This document shows positions 10,208-19,406 of a stretch of 64,000 nucleotides of DNA, piece after piece. Within the stretch, counting starts at the first letter, position 1, and each line of letters opens with the position of its first letter. Below the pieces are notes generated by a model. That model was given only the letters and a program-made list of their open reading frames with translations. It had not been told where the DNA came from and searched no databases. A program made the position numbers and the translations under genes. This stretch comes from Methyloversatilis universalis (lineage in GTDB: Bacteria; Pseudomonadota; Gammaproteobacteria; Methylococcales; Methylococcaceae), in contig DYIL01000015.1 of NCBI GenBank assembly GCA_020723665.1, forward strand, positions 1-64,000. Reading direction: 5' to 3'.

Positions 10208-11610
10208 CGCCTAGAATCGAAGAGCTGCCTTATTTCGAGGACAGCGCCGCTCTGTTTCTGCCTTGGGCGGAGAGGCGCTGGGCGGTTTTTCTGGACAGCG
10301 GATTTCCGCATTGCCGGCAAGGGCGCTACGACATCATTGCGGCCGATCCGATTACCACGCTCGTCACGCGCGGGCCGCTCACCGAGATTCGATCGCAGGG
10401 CGCTATCACCCTGTCGCCGGAGGACCCGTTTACCCTGGTCAAGCAATTCCTCGGCGAGAAGACTCCGCAAATCCCGGGGCTGCCGTTTTGCGGCGGCGCC
10501 ATCGGATACTTCGGCTACGACTTGGCGCGAAGGCTGGAGAAGCTGCCCGAGCGGGCTCTGGATGCGGAGAACATCCCGGAAATGGTCGTCGGCATCTACG
10601 ACTGGGCGGTCGTGGTGGATCACTGGGCGCGTCGCACCTGGCTGGTCGCGCAAGGGCGCGATCCCGCCCTCGCAGTGCGCTGGCCCCACCTGGTTCAGAC
10701 CTTCAGCCAAATCCAGACCATAGGTTGGCAGCTGGCCGATTTCTATCTCTTCAGCGACGTCGTGTCGAATATGAGCCGCGCCTATTATGCAAAGGCTTTC
10801 CGACGCATTCAGCATTACATTCGCGAGGGCGACTGCTATCAGGTCAATCTGGCCCAGCGCTTTTCGGCCTATTGCACCGGCAATCCTTGGGCGGCTTACC
10901 AGCTTTTGCGGCCGTACAATCCCGCTCCGTTCAGCGCCTATCTCAACCTTCCGCAGGTTCAGGTACTGAGTTCCTCGCCGGAGCGCTTTCTCAAAGTGAC
11001 CAATGGCATCGTGGAAACCAAGCCGATCAAGGGTACCCGTCCTCGCTCGAAGGACCCTTCGACAGACGCCGCCAAGGCGCAGGAACTTCGCGATAGCATT
11101 AAGGACCGGGCCGAAAACCTGATGATCGTGGACCTGTTGCGCAACGATATCGGCAAGAACTGTGAGCCGGGCTCGGTTCACGTGCCTGGTTTGTTCGAGA
11201 TCGAAAGCTATGCCACCGTGCATCATTTGGTGAGCACCGTCCGCGGTCGATTGTCCGAAGGACATAGCGCCGTGGATCTCTTGCGCGGCTGTTTTCCCGG
11301 TGGGTCCATCACCGGAGCGCCGAAGATTCGCTCCATGGAAATCATCGAAGAGCTCGAACCGCATCGCCGAGGCGTCTACTGCGGCTCGATCGGCTATGTC
11401 GGCTTCGACGGCAACATGGACAGCAATATCGCCATCCGTACCTTGGTGCACTCGGAGGGCACGATCCGCTTTTGGGCCGGCGGCGGCATCGTGGCCGATT
11501 CGATCCTCGACCAGGAGTACCAGGAATGCTACGACAAGGCTTCGGCCCTCTTGCATCTGCTCGAGCAATTTCAAGTCCAGAGAATCGGTGCCGATCACGT
11601 GGGTCGTTAA
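10204..11610 (+). CDS. pabB: Aminodeoxychorismate synthase component I
   Basis: YFGYDLARRLEKLP ... SSSPERFLKVTNGIVETKPIKGTRPRSKDP ... VDLLRNDIGKNCEPGSV ... GGSITGAPKIRSMEIIEELE. Confidence 0.92.
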   Translation: MTPRIEELPYFEDSAALFLPWAERRWAVFLDSGFPHCRQGRYDIIAADPITTLVTRGPLTEIRSQGAITLSPEDPFTLVKQFLGEKTPQIPGLPFCGGAIGYFGYDLARRLEKLPERALDAENIPEMVVGIYDWAVVVDHWARRTWLVAQGRDPALAVRWPHLVQTFSQIQTIGWQLADFYLFSDVVSNMSRAYYAKAFRRIQHYIREGDCYQVNLAQRFSAYCTGNPWAAYQLLRPYNPAPFSAYLNLPQVQVLSSSPERFLKVTNGIVETKPIKGTRPRSKDPSTDAAKAQELRDSIKDRAENLMIVDLLRNDIGKNCEPGSVHVPGLFEIESYATVHHLVSTVRGRLSEGHSAVDLLRGCFPGGSITGAPKIRSMEIIEELEPHRRGVYCGSIGYVGFDGNMDSNIAIRTLVHSEGTIRFWAGGGIVADSILDQEYQECYDKASALLHLLEQFQVQRIGADHVGR

Positions 11611-12208
11611 GCTGGGCGGCAGCCTGGCAGGCTCGGATACGCTCCCGTTTTGGCTGGAAGCCCTGGCCGATGCGAACGTCGTCATCGTGCCGGGCGGCGG
11701 TCCTTTCGCCGATCAGGTTCGCTCGGCGCAGCGGCGCTGGTCGTTCGGCGACGAGACGGCTCACGCCATGGCGCTCCTGGCGATGGGACAATACGGTTTG
11801 ATGTTGAGCGGATTGTGCCCGAAACTCGGCACCGCGTATGACATTCGGGAACTTCGGGCTGCGGCGGAATCCGGCCGATCGACGGTGTGGCTGCCCGATT
11901 TGTCGTTGATCGACGAACCAGGCATTCCGGCATCGTGGGAGGTCACCTCGGACAGTCTTGCCGCTTGGCTGGCCGGACGTTTGAGCGCCGCGAATCTGCT
12001 CCTGGTCAAGTCGGCGGCGATACCCTCGGGTGCCGCTTCCTATGGCGAACTTCTCGCACAAGGCATGGTCGACGACGCTTTCGAATACTTTTCCGCAGGC
12101 GCCGCGTTCGTAGCCTGGCTCGGTCATCGGCAAGACCACCCACGCGCCTCGGAAGGTTTGAGAGAGCCCGCACGGGTGTTTACACGGGTGGATCGCTTCA
12201 CAGGATAA
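11588..12208 (+). CDS. Amino-acid kinase family protein (MfnE-like candidate)
   Basis: VVKLGGSLAGSD ... VIVPGGGPFADQVR ... SDSLAAWLAGRLSAANLLLVKSA; GTG start overlaps pabB. Confidence 0.75.
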   Translation: MPITWVVKLGGSLAGSDTLPFWLEALADANVVIVPGGGPFADQVRSAQRRWSFGDETAHAMALLAMGQYGLMLSGLCPKLGTAYDIRELRAAAESGRSTVWLPDLSLIDEPGIPASWEVTSDSLAAWLAGRLSAANLLLVKSAAIPSGAASYGELLAQGMVDDAFEYFSAGAAFVAWLGHRQDHPRASEGLREPARVFTRVDRFTG

Positions 12209-12331
12209 TAAGGTTTCGCTTTTGATCGAAATAAGGCAAATGCCCCTTGGAAAGCGTACGTTCCAGGAAATTCGGAGAACGGGGGGCGGCAATGTTTGGA
12301 TGTTTTATGGTGAAGACAGAGATTGACTCGC

Positions 12332-12565
12332 ATGTCGATTAGAGTGCGCTATTTCGGAAGCCTGCGGGAAAAAATGGGCCGCGTGGACGACATTCTCGCC
12401 GCCGAAGACATCGATACGGTCAGCGACGTGTGGAAAGCGGTGAGCGAGGGCGAATACCTGCCGGATCGCATCCTCTGCGCGGTGAATATGGACTATGCCG
12501 ATCCGGACGCGCCGGTCAAGGACGGCGATGAGGTTGCGTTTTTCCCGCCGGTCACCGGGGGCTGA
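12332..12565 (+). CDS. moaD: Molybdopterin synthase sulfur-carrier subunit
   Basis: RVRYFGSLREKMGR ... DEVAFFPPVTGG C-terminal GG. Confidence 0.9.
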   Translation: MSIRVRYFGSLREKMGRVDDILAAEDIDTVSDVWKAVSEGEYLPDRILCAVNMDYADPDAPVKDGDEVAFFPPVTGG

Positions 12566-12566
12566 C

Positions 12567-13007
12567 GTGCTGATCGAGCTTCGCCCCGCCGGATTCGACC
12601 CCTACGCGGAATTACAGCGCTATCAAACGGAAACACTGGGCCATGCCGGAAAATACGGCGCCACCTGCTCGTTCGTCGGCACCATGCGCGACTTCAACGA
12701 GAACGAGACGGTCCGACGCATGTTTCTCGATCATTATCCCGGCATGACCGAGCGCCAGCTCGAGCGGATCGCCGAGGAAGCCAAGACCCGCTGGCGTTTT
12801 TTGGATGCGCTCGTCATTCATCGAGTCGGCGAAATTCTCCCCGATCAGCCCATCGTGCTGGTCGCGGTGTGGTCCTCGCATCGCGGCGCGGCCTTCGATG
12901 CCTGCCGCTACATCATGGAAGAGCTGAAAAGCCGCGCGCCGTTTTGGAAAAAAGAAACTTTGGCGCTGGGCGAACGCTGGGTGGAAAAGAATACCGGCGG
13001 GTATTGA
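12567..13007 (+). CDS. moaE: Molybdopterin synthase catalytic subunit
   Basis: GATCSFVGTMRDFNENETV ... HRVGEILPDQPIVLVAVWSSHRGAAFDACRYIMEELKSRAPFWKKE. Confidence 0.92.
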   Translation: MLIELRPAGFDPYAELQRYQTETLGHAGKYGATCSFVGTMRDFNENETVRRMFLDHYPGMTERQLERIAEEAKTRWRFLDALVIHRVGEILPDQPIVLVAVWSSHRGAAFDACRYIMEELKSRAPFWKKETLALGERWVEKNTGGY

Positions 13008-13049
13008 GGGTCCGCCGGGACGCCCTGTGTTCGCCGGCGGGAATGCGAT

Positions 13050-13128
13050 AGGCAAGGCCGGAATAAGCCCTTCGACTTTGCTCAGGACAGGCTCCGCGTT
13101 TCGGGAAATGCGCTTATCCCGGCGTCGA
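13050..13128. repeat. Family C repeat (GGCCGGAATAAG ... core ... GCGCTTATCCCGGC), one core copy
   Basis: Matches 24063..24139 and 34701..34811 by eye. Confidence 0.7.
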
Positions 13129-13152
13129 ACTGGCAATACCCCAATCGCCGAT

Positions 13153-13677
13153 ATGACACGATTCGTTCTCAGTCTGGTTCTAAGCGCAGGGCTGGTTTTC
13201 CCCGCGTACGCGCGCGAAGCCACAAGTGTCGAATGCCCGTCCGCCGATACCATCAGGCGCGAATTTCTGGATGAACTGCGAGCCGTGCGCACGCACGCGA
13301 GATACTGCGGCCGGAAACCATTTCGACCGGCCAAACCGCTGCGATGGAATGAAAAGCTGTTCATAGCGGCGAAAAAACATGCCGAAGAGATGAGCCTAAG
13401 AGACCGCCTCTCCCACTGGGGCCTAGACGGGCGGAAAGCAGGGGACCGAATCGCCCGAATCGGCTATGACTGGGAGGTTTACGGCGAAAACATCGCCCAG
13501 GGACAACGTACCATCGGCGAAGCCATGCGCAGCTGGTTGGACAGCCCCGAACACTGTTCCGCCATCATGGAGCCCGATTTCGAGGACGTCGGTGTCGCCT
13601 GTGCGAGCAGCGGTGGCGGAGGCTCGCCTTACTGGGCGATGGTCTTGGCCGCTCCGCCGATACATGCCAGGCGATAG
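13153..13677 (+). CDS. CAP (SCP/PR1) domain secreted protein
   Basis: Signal peptide MTRFVLSLVLSAGLVFPAYA; HAEEMSLRDRLSHWGLDGRKAGDRIARIGYDWEVYGENIAQGQRT; PYWAMVLAAP. Confidence 0.8.
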   Translation: MTRFVLSLVLSAGLVFPAYAREATSVECPSADTIRREFLDELRAVRTHARYCGRKPFRPAKPLRWNEKLFIAAKKHAEEMSLRDRLSHWGLDGRKAGDRIARIGYDWEVYGENIAQGQRTIGEAMRSWLDSPEHCSAIMEPDFEDVGVACASSGGGGSPYWAMVLAAPPIHARR

Positions 13678-13718
13678 GACGTGATGGTCCGCCGAGGATT
13701 TCCGACCTATCGTGCGGA

Positions 13719-14660
13719 TCAAATCTTCTGCGCCAAGAGGTCGATCTGATGAACGATCAAGCCGAGCTTTCCCGCTGCCAATCGTTCGAAGCGTTCCCGG
13801 TACCACCGGTCGAGCGAGTCCCCCGAGAATTGTCCGGACCTTTCGGCTTCGTCCCGGATCATGCTCAGTAGAGCGGTGAGGCAAGTGGCGTCGCGGTTGC
13901 GATAAGCGCAGCGCGACGGCGTGATGTTCCAGTCGGAGGTGCCGTAGGCGATCACTTCGAAACCGGTTTCGCCGAGGACGCTGTGCAGCCGTCTTCCTGT
14001 ACGGGCGCCACCGCTGCTTTCGTCCCATATCCGGCGTTGTTCCATGGAGGCGTCGTACACGTCGAGGATGCGGTTTTCCAGGACCTCGTCGACGTAGACC
14101 GGAAATAGCGCGGTTTCGCCGTCGTAATTGATGGTGCTGTAGAAGACTCCCTTCGGCCGCAGCCAGCACGCTATCCGCTCGGCCATGGTCCGCAGCGGCA
14201 GAAGATCCATCACCGCGTGGGCAATGACGGCGTCATGGGAGCCGGGAGCTTCATTCGGTTGGAAATGTCGCAGGTCGCTGCAGACGAACTCCACGACGAT
14301 CTCGCGCTGCCCTTGCCGGGCGCGGATGCCGGTCGGCCTCTCGGCGACATCCGAGCCTTTCTGCCGTAATAGGTCGGCCGTTCCGGCTCGGGCAATGTCC
14401 AACAGCGCGTCGTCCCGATCCACGGCGGTGATGTGCAGATGGGCGTCCGTCGGCAGACTCAGCAGGCGCTGTACGGAGGCGCCGGTGCCGGTGCCGAGGT
14501 CGAGGCAGGTCAAGCGTGGCTTGCCGGATACCCAGCGAGCGAACTCGGTCCGGACCTCGCGGTTCAGACTGCGCTCGTCGAGCGCGAATTTGGCTTCGAG
14601 ATAGTCGTGGAAGGGAATGTCCACCGCGGCCGTTAGAGCGGCCCGCCGAAGGCCGCCCAA
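13719..14660 (-). CDS. Class I SAM-dependent methyltransferase
   Basis: LTCLDLGTGTGASVQRLLSLPTDAHLHITAVDRDDALL motif I. Confidence 0.8.
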   Translation of the reverse strand: MGGLRRAALTAAVDIPFHDYLEAKFALDERSLNREVRTEFARWVSGKPRLTCLDLGTGTGASVQRLLSLPTDAHLHITAVDRDDALLDIARAGTADLLRQKGSDVAERPTGIRARQGQREIVVEFVCSDLRHFQPNEAPGSHDAVIAHAVMDLLPLRTMAERIACWLRPKGVFYSTINYDGETALFPVYVDEVLENRILDVYDASMEQRRIWDESSGGARTGRRLHSVLGETGFEVIAYGTSDWNITPSRCAYRNRDATCLTALLSMIRDEAERSGQFSGDSLDRWYRERFERLAAGKLGLIVHQIDLLAQKI

Positions 14661-15007
14661 TCCCGCTCGCTTTCCCAGAGCTTGACTGTCATCTTGACGC
14701 CGTGCAGGGCTACCCGGTCCCTGAGTTGCTCCCAGAACACGCGGGCGAAGCGTTCGAGGCTGGGATTGATGCCGCGAAAAGGCTCCAGGTCGTTGAGCAC
14801 GCGGTCCTTGAACTCCCCGATCAGCGCCATGGCGGCCTGCTCAAGATCCACGATGTCGATCAGATAGCCGTGTCGGTCGAGCTGCTCGCCCTCGATCAGT
14901 ATTTCCGCCTTGTAGTGGTGGCTGTGCTCGCGGTTTTCGTCGCCCCAGTCTCCGCCGATCAAAAAATGGCGGGCAATGAAATCGCGGGTGATCGCAAGCT
15001 GGTACAT
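14633..15007 (-). CDS. 6-pyruvoyltetrahydropterin synthase / QueD-superfamily protein lacking cysteine
   Basis: FIARHFL ... HSHHYKAEILIEGEQLDRHGYLIDIVDLEQA ... VLNDLEPFRGINPSLERFARVFWEQL. Confidence 0.75.
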   Translation of the reverse strand: MYQLAITRDFIARHFLIGGDWGDENREHSHHYKAEILIEGEQLDRHGYLIDIVDLEQAAMALIGEFKDRVLNDLEPFRGINPSLERFARVFWEQLRDRVALHGVKMTVKLWESERDWAAFGGPL

Positions 15008-15024
15008 GGCTGTTCCTCGGATCG

Positions 15025-16050
15025 TCAGGTGTACTCGAAGACAGGCTGCAACACGCCCGCCCGTTTGCTATCGATCAGCTCGAAGGCGTCCTGGCAGGCG
15101 CTGGGCGCGAAGTGGTGGGTGATCAGTCTTTCCGCGCGGATTTCGGCAAGCCACTCCCAGGCGAGGTCGAGCCGGCGTTTCTTGCTCCACCGCCCGGCGA
15201 GACGCGGATCGATCGTGCTGACCTGGCTGGAAATCAACCGGATCCGCTGCCGGTGAAAATGGCTACCGAGATCCATCGGCGTCTCGCTCTGGCCATACCA
15301 TGAGCCGATGACGACGCGGCCGGCGAAGCCGGTCAGTTCGATCGCCTGGTTCAGGGCGGCGAGATTTCCCGAAACTTCGATGGCGGCATCCAGCCCGTCC
15401 GCTCCTTCGTAGAACAGGCAGTCCTTGAGAGCCGCGAACTCGCGCTTGACCTCGGGGTTGATGGATAAGGCGGCGCCGAGTTCGACCGACTTCTGCCGGC
15501 GCATGGCTACGGGATCGGCCGTGATCAGTTCCTCGAGCGGAAACCGGGCGAGAACGGCCGTGATGAGCAGCCCGACGATGCCTTGCCCGAAAACCATGAT
15601 CCGCTCACCCGGCAGAGGTGCCGTGTCGAAAACCAGATTCAGTGCCGATTCCATATTGGCGAGAAACAGGGCTCGTTCCGCCGGAACGTCCTCCGGAAGG
15701 ACCAGGCAATCCTTTTTATCGACCACGGCGTAGTTTTGATGGGGGTGATAGGCGAAAACCCGACGGCCCAGCCATTCCCGGTCTTCGTCCGCTCCGACGG
15801 CGGCGACCTCACCGACCAAGGCGTAACCGTATCGGAACGGATAGCTAAAACTGCCCTGAAGGCTGCCGATGGACGTGTCCTGAGGCAGATCCGAGGGCGC
15901 CTCGCCCCGGAAAATGAGCGACTCGGTGCCCGGACTGATGGCCGAGCACAAGGCTTTGATCAGCAATTCTCCGTTTCGCGGCGCGGGCAGATCGATTTCC
16001 TGCACCGTTACCGTTCTCGGGGCTACATGATAAATGGCTTTTACTCGCAT
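15025..16050 (-). CDS. Zinc-binding (MDR) dehydrogenase
   Basis: FRYGYALVGEVAAVGADEDREWLGRRVFAYHPHQNYAVVD; GERIMVFGQGIVGLLI. Confidence 0.8.
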   Translation of the reverse strand: MRVKAIYHVAPRTVTVQEIDLPAPRNGELLIKALCSAISPGTESLIFRGEAPSDLPQDTSIGSLQGSFSYPFRYGYALVGEVAAVGADEDREWLGRRVFAYHPHQNYAVVDKKDCLVLPEDVPAERALFLANMESALNLVFDTAPLPGERIMVFGQGIVGLLITAVLARFPLEELITADPVAMRRQKSVELGAALSINPEVKREFAALKDCLFYEGADGLDAAIEVSGNLAALNQAIELTGFAGRVVIGSWYGQSETPMDLGSHFHRQRIRLISSQVSTIDPRLAGRWSKKRRLDLAWEWLAEIRAERLITHHFAPSACQDAFELIDSKRAGVLQPVFEYT

Positions 16051-17363
16051 CAGAGGTAACCGACCGGACCGAAAGCGATGATATCGGAACCCAGAATATG
16101 GTACTGGCAGTCCGTGATGCTTAAGGGCGCTTGTTCGCCGGAACGGCAGAGATCGTCTATGGCTTTGAGTCCGCCTATGATTTTTGGAGTTATTGTAATC
16201 ACGCAGTAATTCACTAAATGATGTTTGAGAAAGGTGCCGATGATCTTTGATCCGCCTTCGACCATGAGGGTTCGAATGCCGAGTTCGCTTAGTTTCGCCA
16301 GTGTCTCTTTCAAGTCGACGCAGCCGTCCCCGCTTGCCCCCACCTCGAGAATTTTCGCGCCGGCCGCGAGCAGCGCCTCTCTTTTGGCCGGGTCCGATTC
16401 GCCGGTGGTCACGATGACGGGCGGTTTTTTCGACTGTCTCAGAACGCGGCAGTCCGGCGGTGTCCGCAGGGTGCTGTCGAGGATGACCGGCTGCGGGTCG
16501 TCGCCTTCGTAGTAACGGACGTTGAGCTGGGGATCATCGCTGAGAATCGTGTTGACGCCGACCAGCAGCGCGTCGTGGTGCGCCCTTAGGAAATGCGTGA
16601 GCGTCAGCGATTGCCTGGAGCTGAGGGCACAGGGAGCCTGGCTGTCGACGGCAATGCTGCCGTCTATGCTCTGGGCGTAGGTCAGAGTGACGAAGGGGCC
16701 GCCTTCGACCGATGCATGGGCCAGCGAGAGTTGGTCGATCAAGGGCTCGACAAAGGCCAGTTCGCGATGGAACGGCGTTCTTTCCCGGAACGTCAGCAAA
16801 TGAGCCAATTTCTCGGCCTTGGAGCGCAAGTATCCCGCGTTGTCGTCGTGATGACCGACTTCTATGGGTATGCGCGCTTCGACCTCGATGCCGTATTCGG
16901 TGAGTTCGTCGACCTTGCGGGGGTTGTTGGTGATGAGCCGGATCGATCGAACGCCCAGGTCCTTGAGCATCAGGGCGGCGACGCCGTAGTTCCGTTCATC
17001 CGGCTGATGACCTAGGCTGATGTTGGCCTCCACGGTGTCGAGGCCCCGGTCTTGAAGGTTGTAGGCTTCCAGTTTCTTGCGGAGGCCTATGCCGCGTCCT
17101 TCCTGGCGTAGATAAAGCAGAACGCCGCAGCGTGAACGTCCGAGGTACTGAAGCGTGTGTTTGAGCTGATCCCCGCAGTCGCAGCGCCGAGAGCCGAAGA
17201 CGTCGCCGGTCAGACATTCCGAGTGGACCCGAACGGGAACGCCGCGCTCACCGTTTACGTTCGATTTCACCAAAGCGAGGTGGTCCTTGCCATGCTCGGT
17301 GTAAAGATAAAGGGTGAATTCGCCGTAGCCGGTGGGAATTCGAGTCTTGACCAGGTTTTTCAC
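16050..17363 (-). CDS. GTP cyclohydrolase II fused to a RibD C-terminal reductase domain
   Basis: VRVHSECLTGDVFGSRRCDCGDQL ... LLYLRQEGRGIGL ... LQDRGLDTVEAN (RibA) then FVTLTYAQSIDGSIAVD ... GVNTILSDDPQLNVR ... LMVEGGSKIIGTFL (RibD_C). Confidence 0.88.
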   Translation of the reverse strand: MKNLVKTRIPTGYGEFTLYLYTEHGKDHLALVKSNVNGERGVPVRVHSECLTGDVFGSRRCDCGDQLKHTLQYLGRSRCGVLLYLRQEGRGIGLRKKLEAYNLQDRGLDTVEANISLGHQPDERNYGVAALMLKDLGVRSIRLITNNPRKVDELTEYGIEVEARIPIEVGHHDDNAGYLRSKAEKLAHLLTFRERTPFHRELAFVEPLIDQLSLAHASVEGGPFVTLTYAQSIDGSIAVDSQAPCALSSRQSLTLTHFLRAHHDALLVGVNTILSDDPQLNVRYYEGDDPQPVILDSTLRTPPDCRVLRQSKKPPVIVTTGESDPAKREALLAAGAKILEVGASGDGCVDLKETLAKLSELGIRTLMVEGGSKIIGTFLKHHLVNYCVITITPKIIGGLKAIDDLCRSGEQAPLSITDCQYHILGSDIIAFGPVGYL

Positions 17364-17567
17364 GAGAGATTTCTGCGGGGATCGCGATAAAAAGGCAAAC
17401 AGTATAAACAGCAATATTCCGCAGTCGATACCGAATGGGTTTCGTGCGCCGAGAGCGGTTGCACTCGCCACAAAATACCGGCGTGCCAGCGGGGTCGGTT
17501 CGCGTCGAACAGGCTCGAACGGACCTGCCGATCGACTTTTGAACGGAATGGAAACGCCAGTATATCG

Positions 17568-18005
17568 CTATTTCTTCCCATAATCCGGAATTAGGCCGAC
17601 GGCGTCGATTCCCGCGACCGCGCAGCTCTCGTCGAGATCGGACAGGTCGCCGCTGATTCCGACCGCCCCCATGATCCGGTTGTCCGCCGAGCGTATCAGT
17701 ACTCCCCCGGGAACCGGCATGAGGCGGCCTTCCGCCACTTCGATCAGAGCAGTGATGAAATGGGGCCGCTCCTTCGCCATTTTACCCAACTCCCGCGAGG
17801 ATACTCCCATTCCGATGGCTCCCCAGGCTTTGGCCAGAGCGATGGAACCACGCATGAAAGAGGCGCCGTCCTGCCGCTGCATCGCCTTCAAATGACCGCC
17901 ATCGTCCAAGACCGCCACGGCCAGCGGCGCCAATCTCAAGTCACGGGCTTTTCTAAAGGCGCCGTCGATGATGGCGTTGGCGATATCGAGTGTCAGAGTG
18001 CTCAT
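17568..18005 (-). CDS. GlcG/HbpS family (DUF336) heme-binding-like protein
   Basis: MSTLTLDIANAIIDGAFRKARDLRLAPLAVAVLDDGGHLKAMQRQDGASFMR ... PVPGGVLIR. Confidence 0.8.
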   Translation of the reverse strand: MSTLTLDIANAIIDGAFRKARDLRLAPLAVAVLDDGGHLKAMQRQDGASFMRGSIALAKAWGAIGMGVSSRELGKMAKERPHFITALIEVAEGRLMPVPGGVLIRSADNRIMGAVGISGDLSDLDESCAVAGIDAVGLIPDYGKK

Positions 18006-18257
18006 GGATTTTCCTTGTTGTGCCCAAATGAAAGCCGAATTTCGGTTGTGCCGAGGAGCGGGTTGCCGTTCCGCGTCGCCCTCGACAACAACAATTTTAT
18101 CCGTCTTTTCCGACATGTCATTCGGCGCGGGATATGATCGTTTCGCCGCATCTAACGGCTGCTCCGTGGCCGAAGCGCGATTAGGGTCGACTGACATTCC
18201 AAAGCACCTATGTCGGTCGATCCAACAAGCCGATCGACCCGGCTCGGGACGAACGGC

Positions 18258-19386
18258 TCATTGAGACGAGCTCGGACCGCCCGGCATCATCCCGCAGGGT
18301 TTCAACACACTCTGCCAGGCGCGGCTGTGACGTTGCAGTGCGGCGTTGAAGCCGTGCCACGGTCCTTGCTCGGATGCGGGATCAAGTGTCGCGGCGTAAT
18401 AGCTCTCGAAGGCGGGGGGAATCGCAACCTTTTGGCCTTTCTGCAACTGTTTGACGCTTTCGACCAAAGGCGAAGCGACTTGGTGTAGCCGGCTGATGTA
18501 AGGCTGGACTTCGCCGGCGTAAAACTTGACGAAGACATTGAAAAGATATTCGGCCCGTCGCCGTCGGGTTTTCTCGCCCATAGGGCACGTTCGCTCCGTC
18601 GATGCGGCTTGCTCCAGAAGCCGCCCTGCCCGGTCCAGATAAAATCCGCTGAGGCTCAGGGCGCGCACGATTTTGCCGCCGGTTTCGGCCTGGAGGCCGA
18701 AATAGTGCTGTTCGAATTCTCCCGGGGGAATCGAAGGCGCTTCCGCGAGCCTCGCGCCCGGCGAGGCGAGATACCGTATCGGACTTTCGAAACGGGCCAC
18801 GGGGACGGTCTCGTTGCATTGAAGCGGGTTTGTAGCCGTAACCATGAAAATTCGGAACTCCCTCGGCCGCGAAGGTGGCGTTCCGGAATGCCTTGGGTAA
18901 ATTGTCGGCTTTTGCTTGTAGGAGCGACTCTATTTTGCGGTCGAATTCCGGGTCTTCGTCCGAACCTCGAAGTCTCACGTCGCGTTCGGAGAGTTTCCGG
19001 AACGTATTCAGCTCGTAGAGCAAACGGCCCCTTTCCGATTGTACTCGCCCGAAAGAGCCATTGTGCGAACTGATATCGGCGATCGGCCCGCAGCGGGTCA
19101 TCTCGAGATGAGTGATGACGCCGATTCGGATATCATCGACCGGCAGCACGATGTCCCGCGCCCTCGGACAAGGCGTGACGGCGGGCATTGCGGCTGCTTC
19201 GTCGATCTCGACCTCGGTTACGTTCGAAAGGCGCTCGAGATAATTTTCGAACATCGCTTCGGGCGAATCGCCGGAACAGCCGGCCGATCCCAGAGCGAGA
19301 ACGATGACGAAAAACCGGGTGAAAGATGCTCTAAAACTACGCTTGGGGTTCGAGTTCACGGCGCCCGTGCCGACGATGGTCTCCAT
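18258..19386 (-). pseudogene. DUF3080-like lipoprotein split by one frameshift near 18.84 kb
   Basis: N-terminal half in ORF 18382..19386 (lipobox ALGSAGC), C-terminal half in ORF 18258..18845 in a different frame; contiguous. Confidence 0.6.
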
Positions 19387-19406
19387 ATCAATAAGGCATT
19401 GAGATC

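Noticed and set aside
10138-11685. 515-aa minus-strand ORF opposite pabB
   Set aside because: Antisense shadow of a clear pabB in high-GC DNA; composition shows no family motifs.
11342-12292. 316-aa minus-strand ORF
   Set aside because: Antisense to pabB and the amino-acid kinase gene; Arg-rich shadow.
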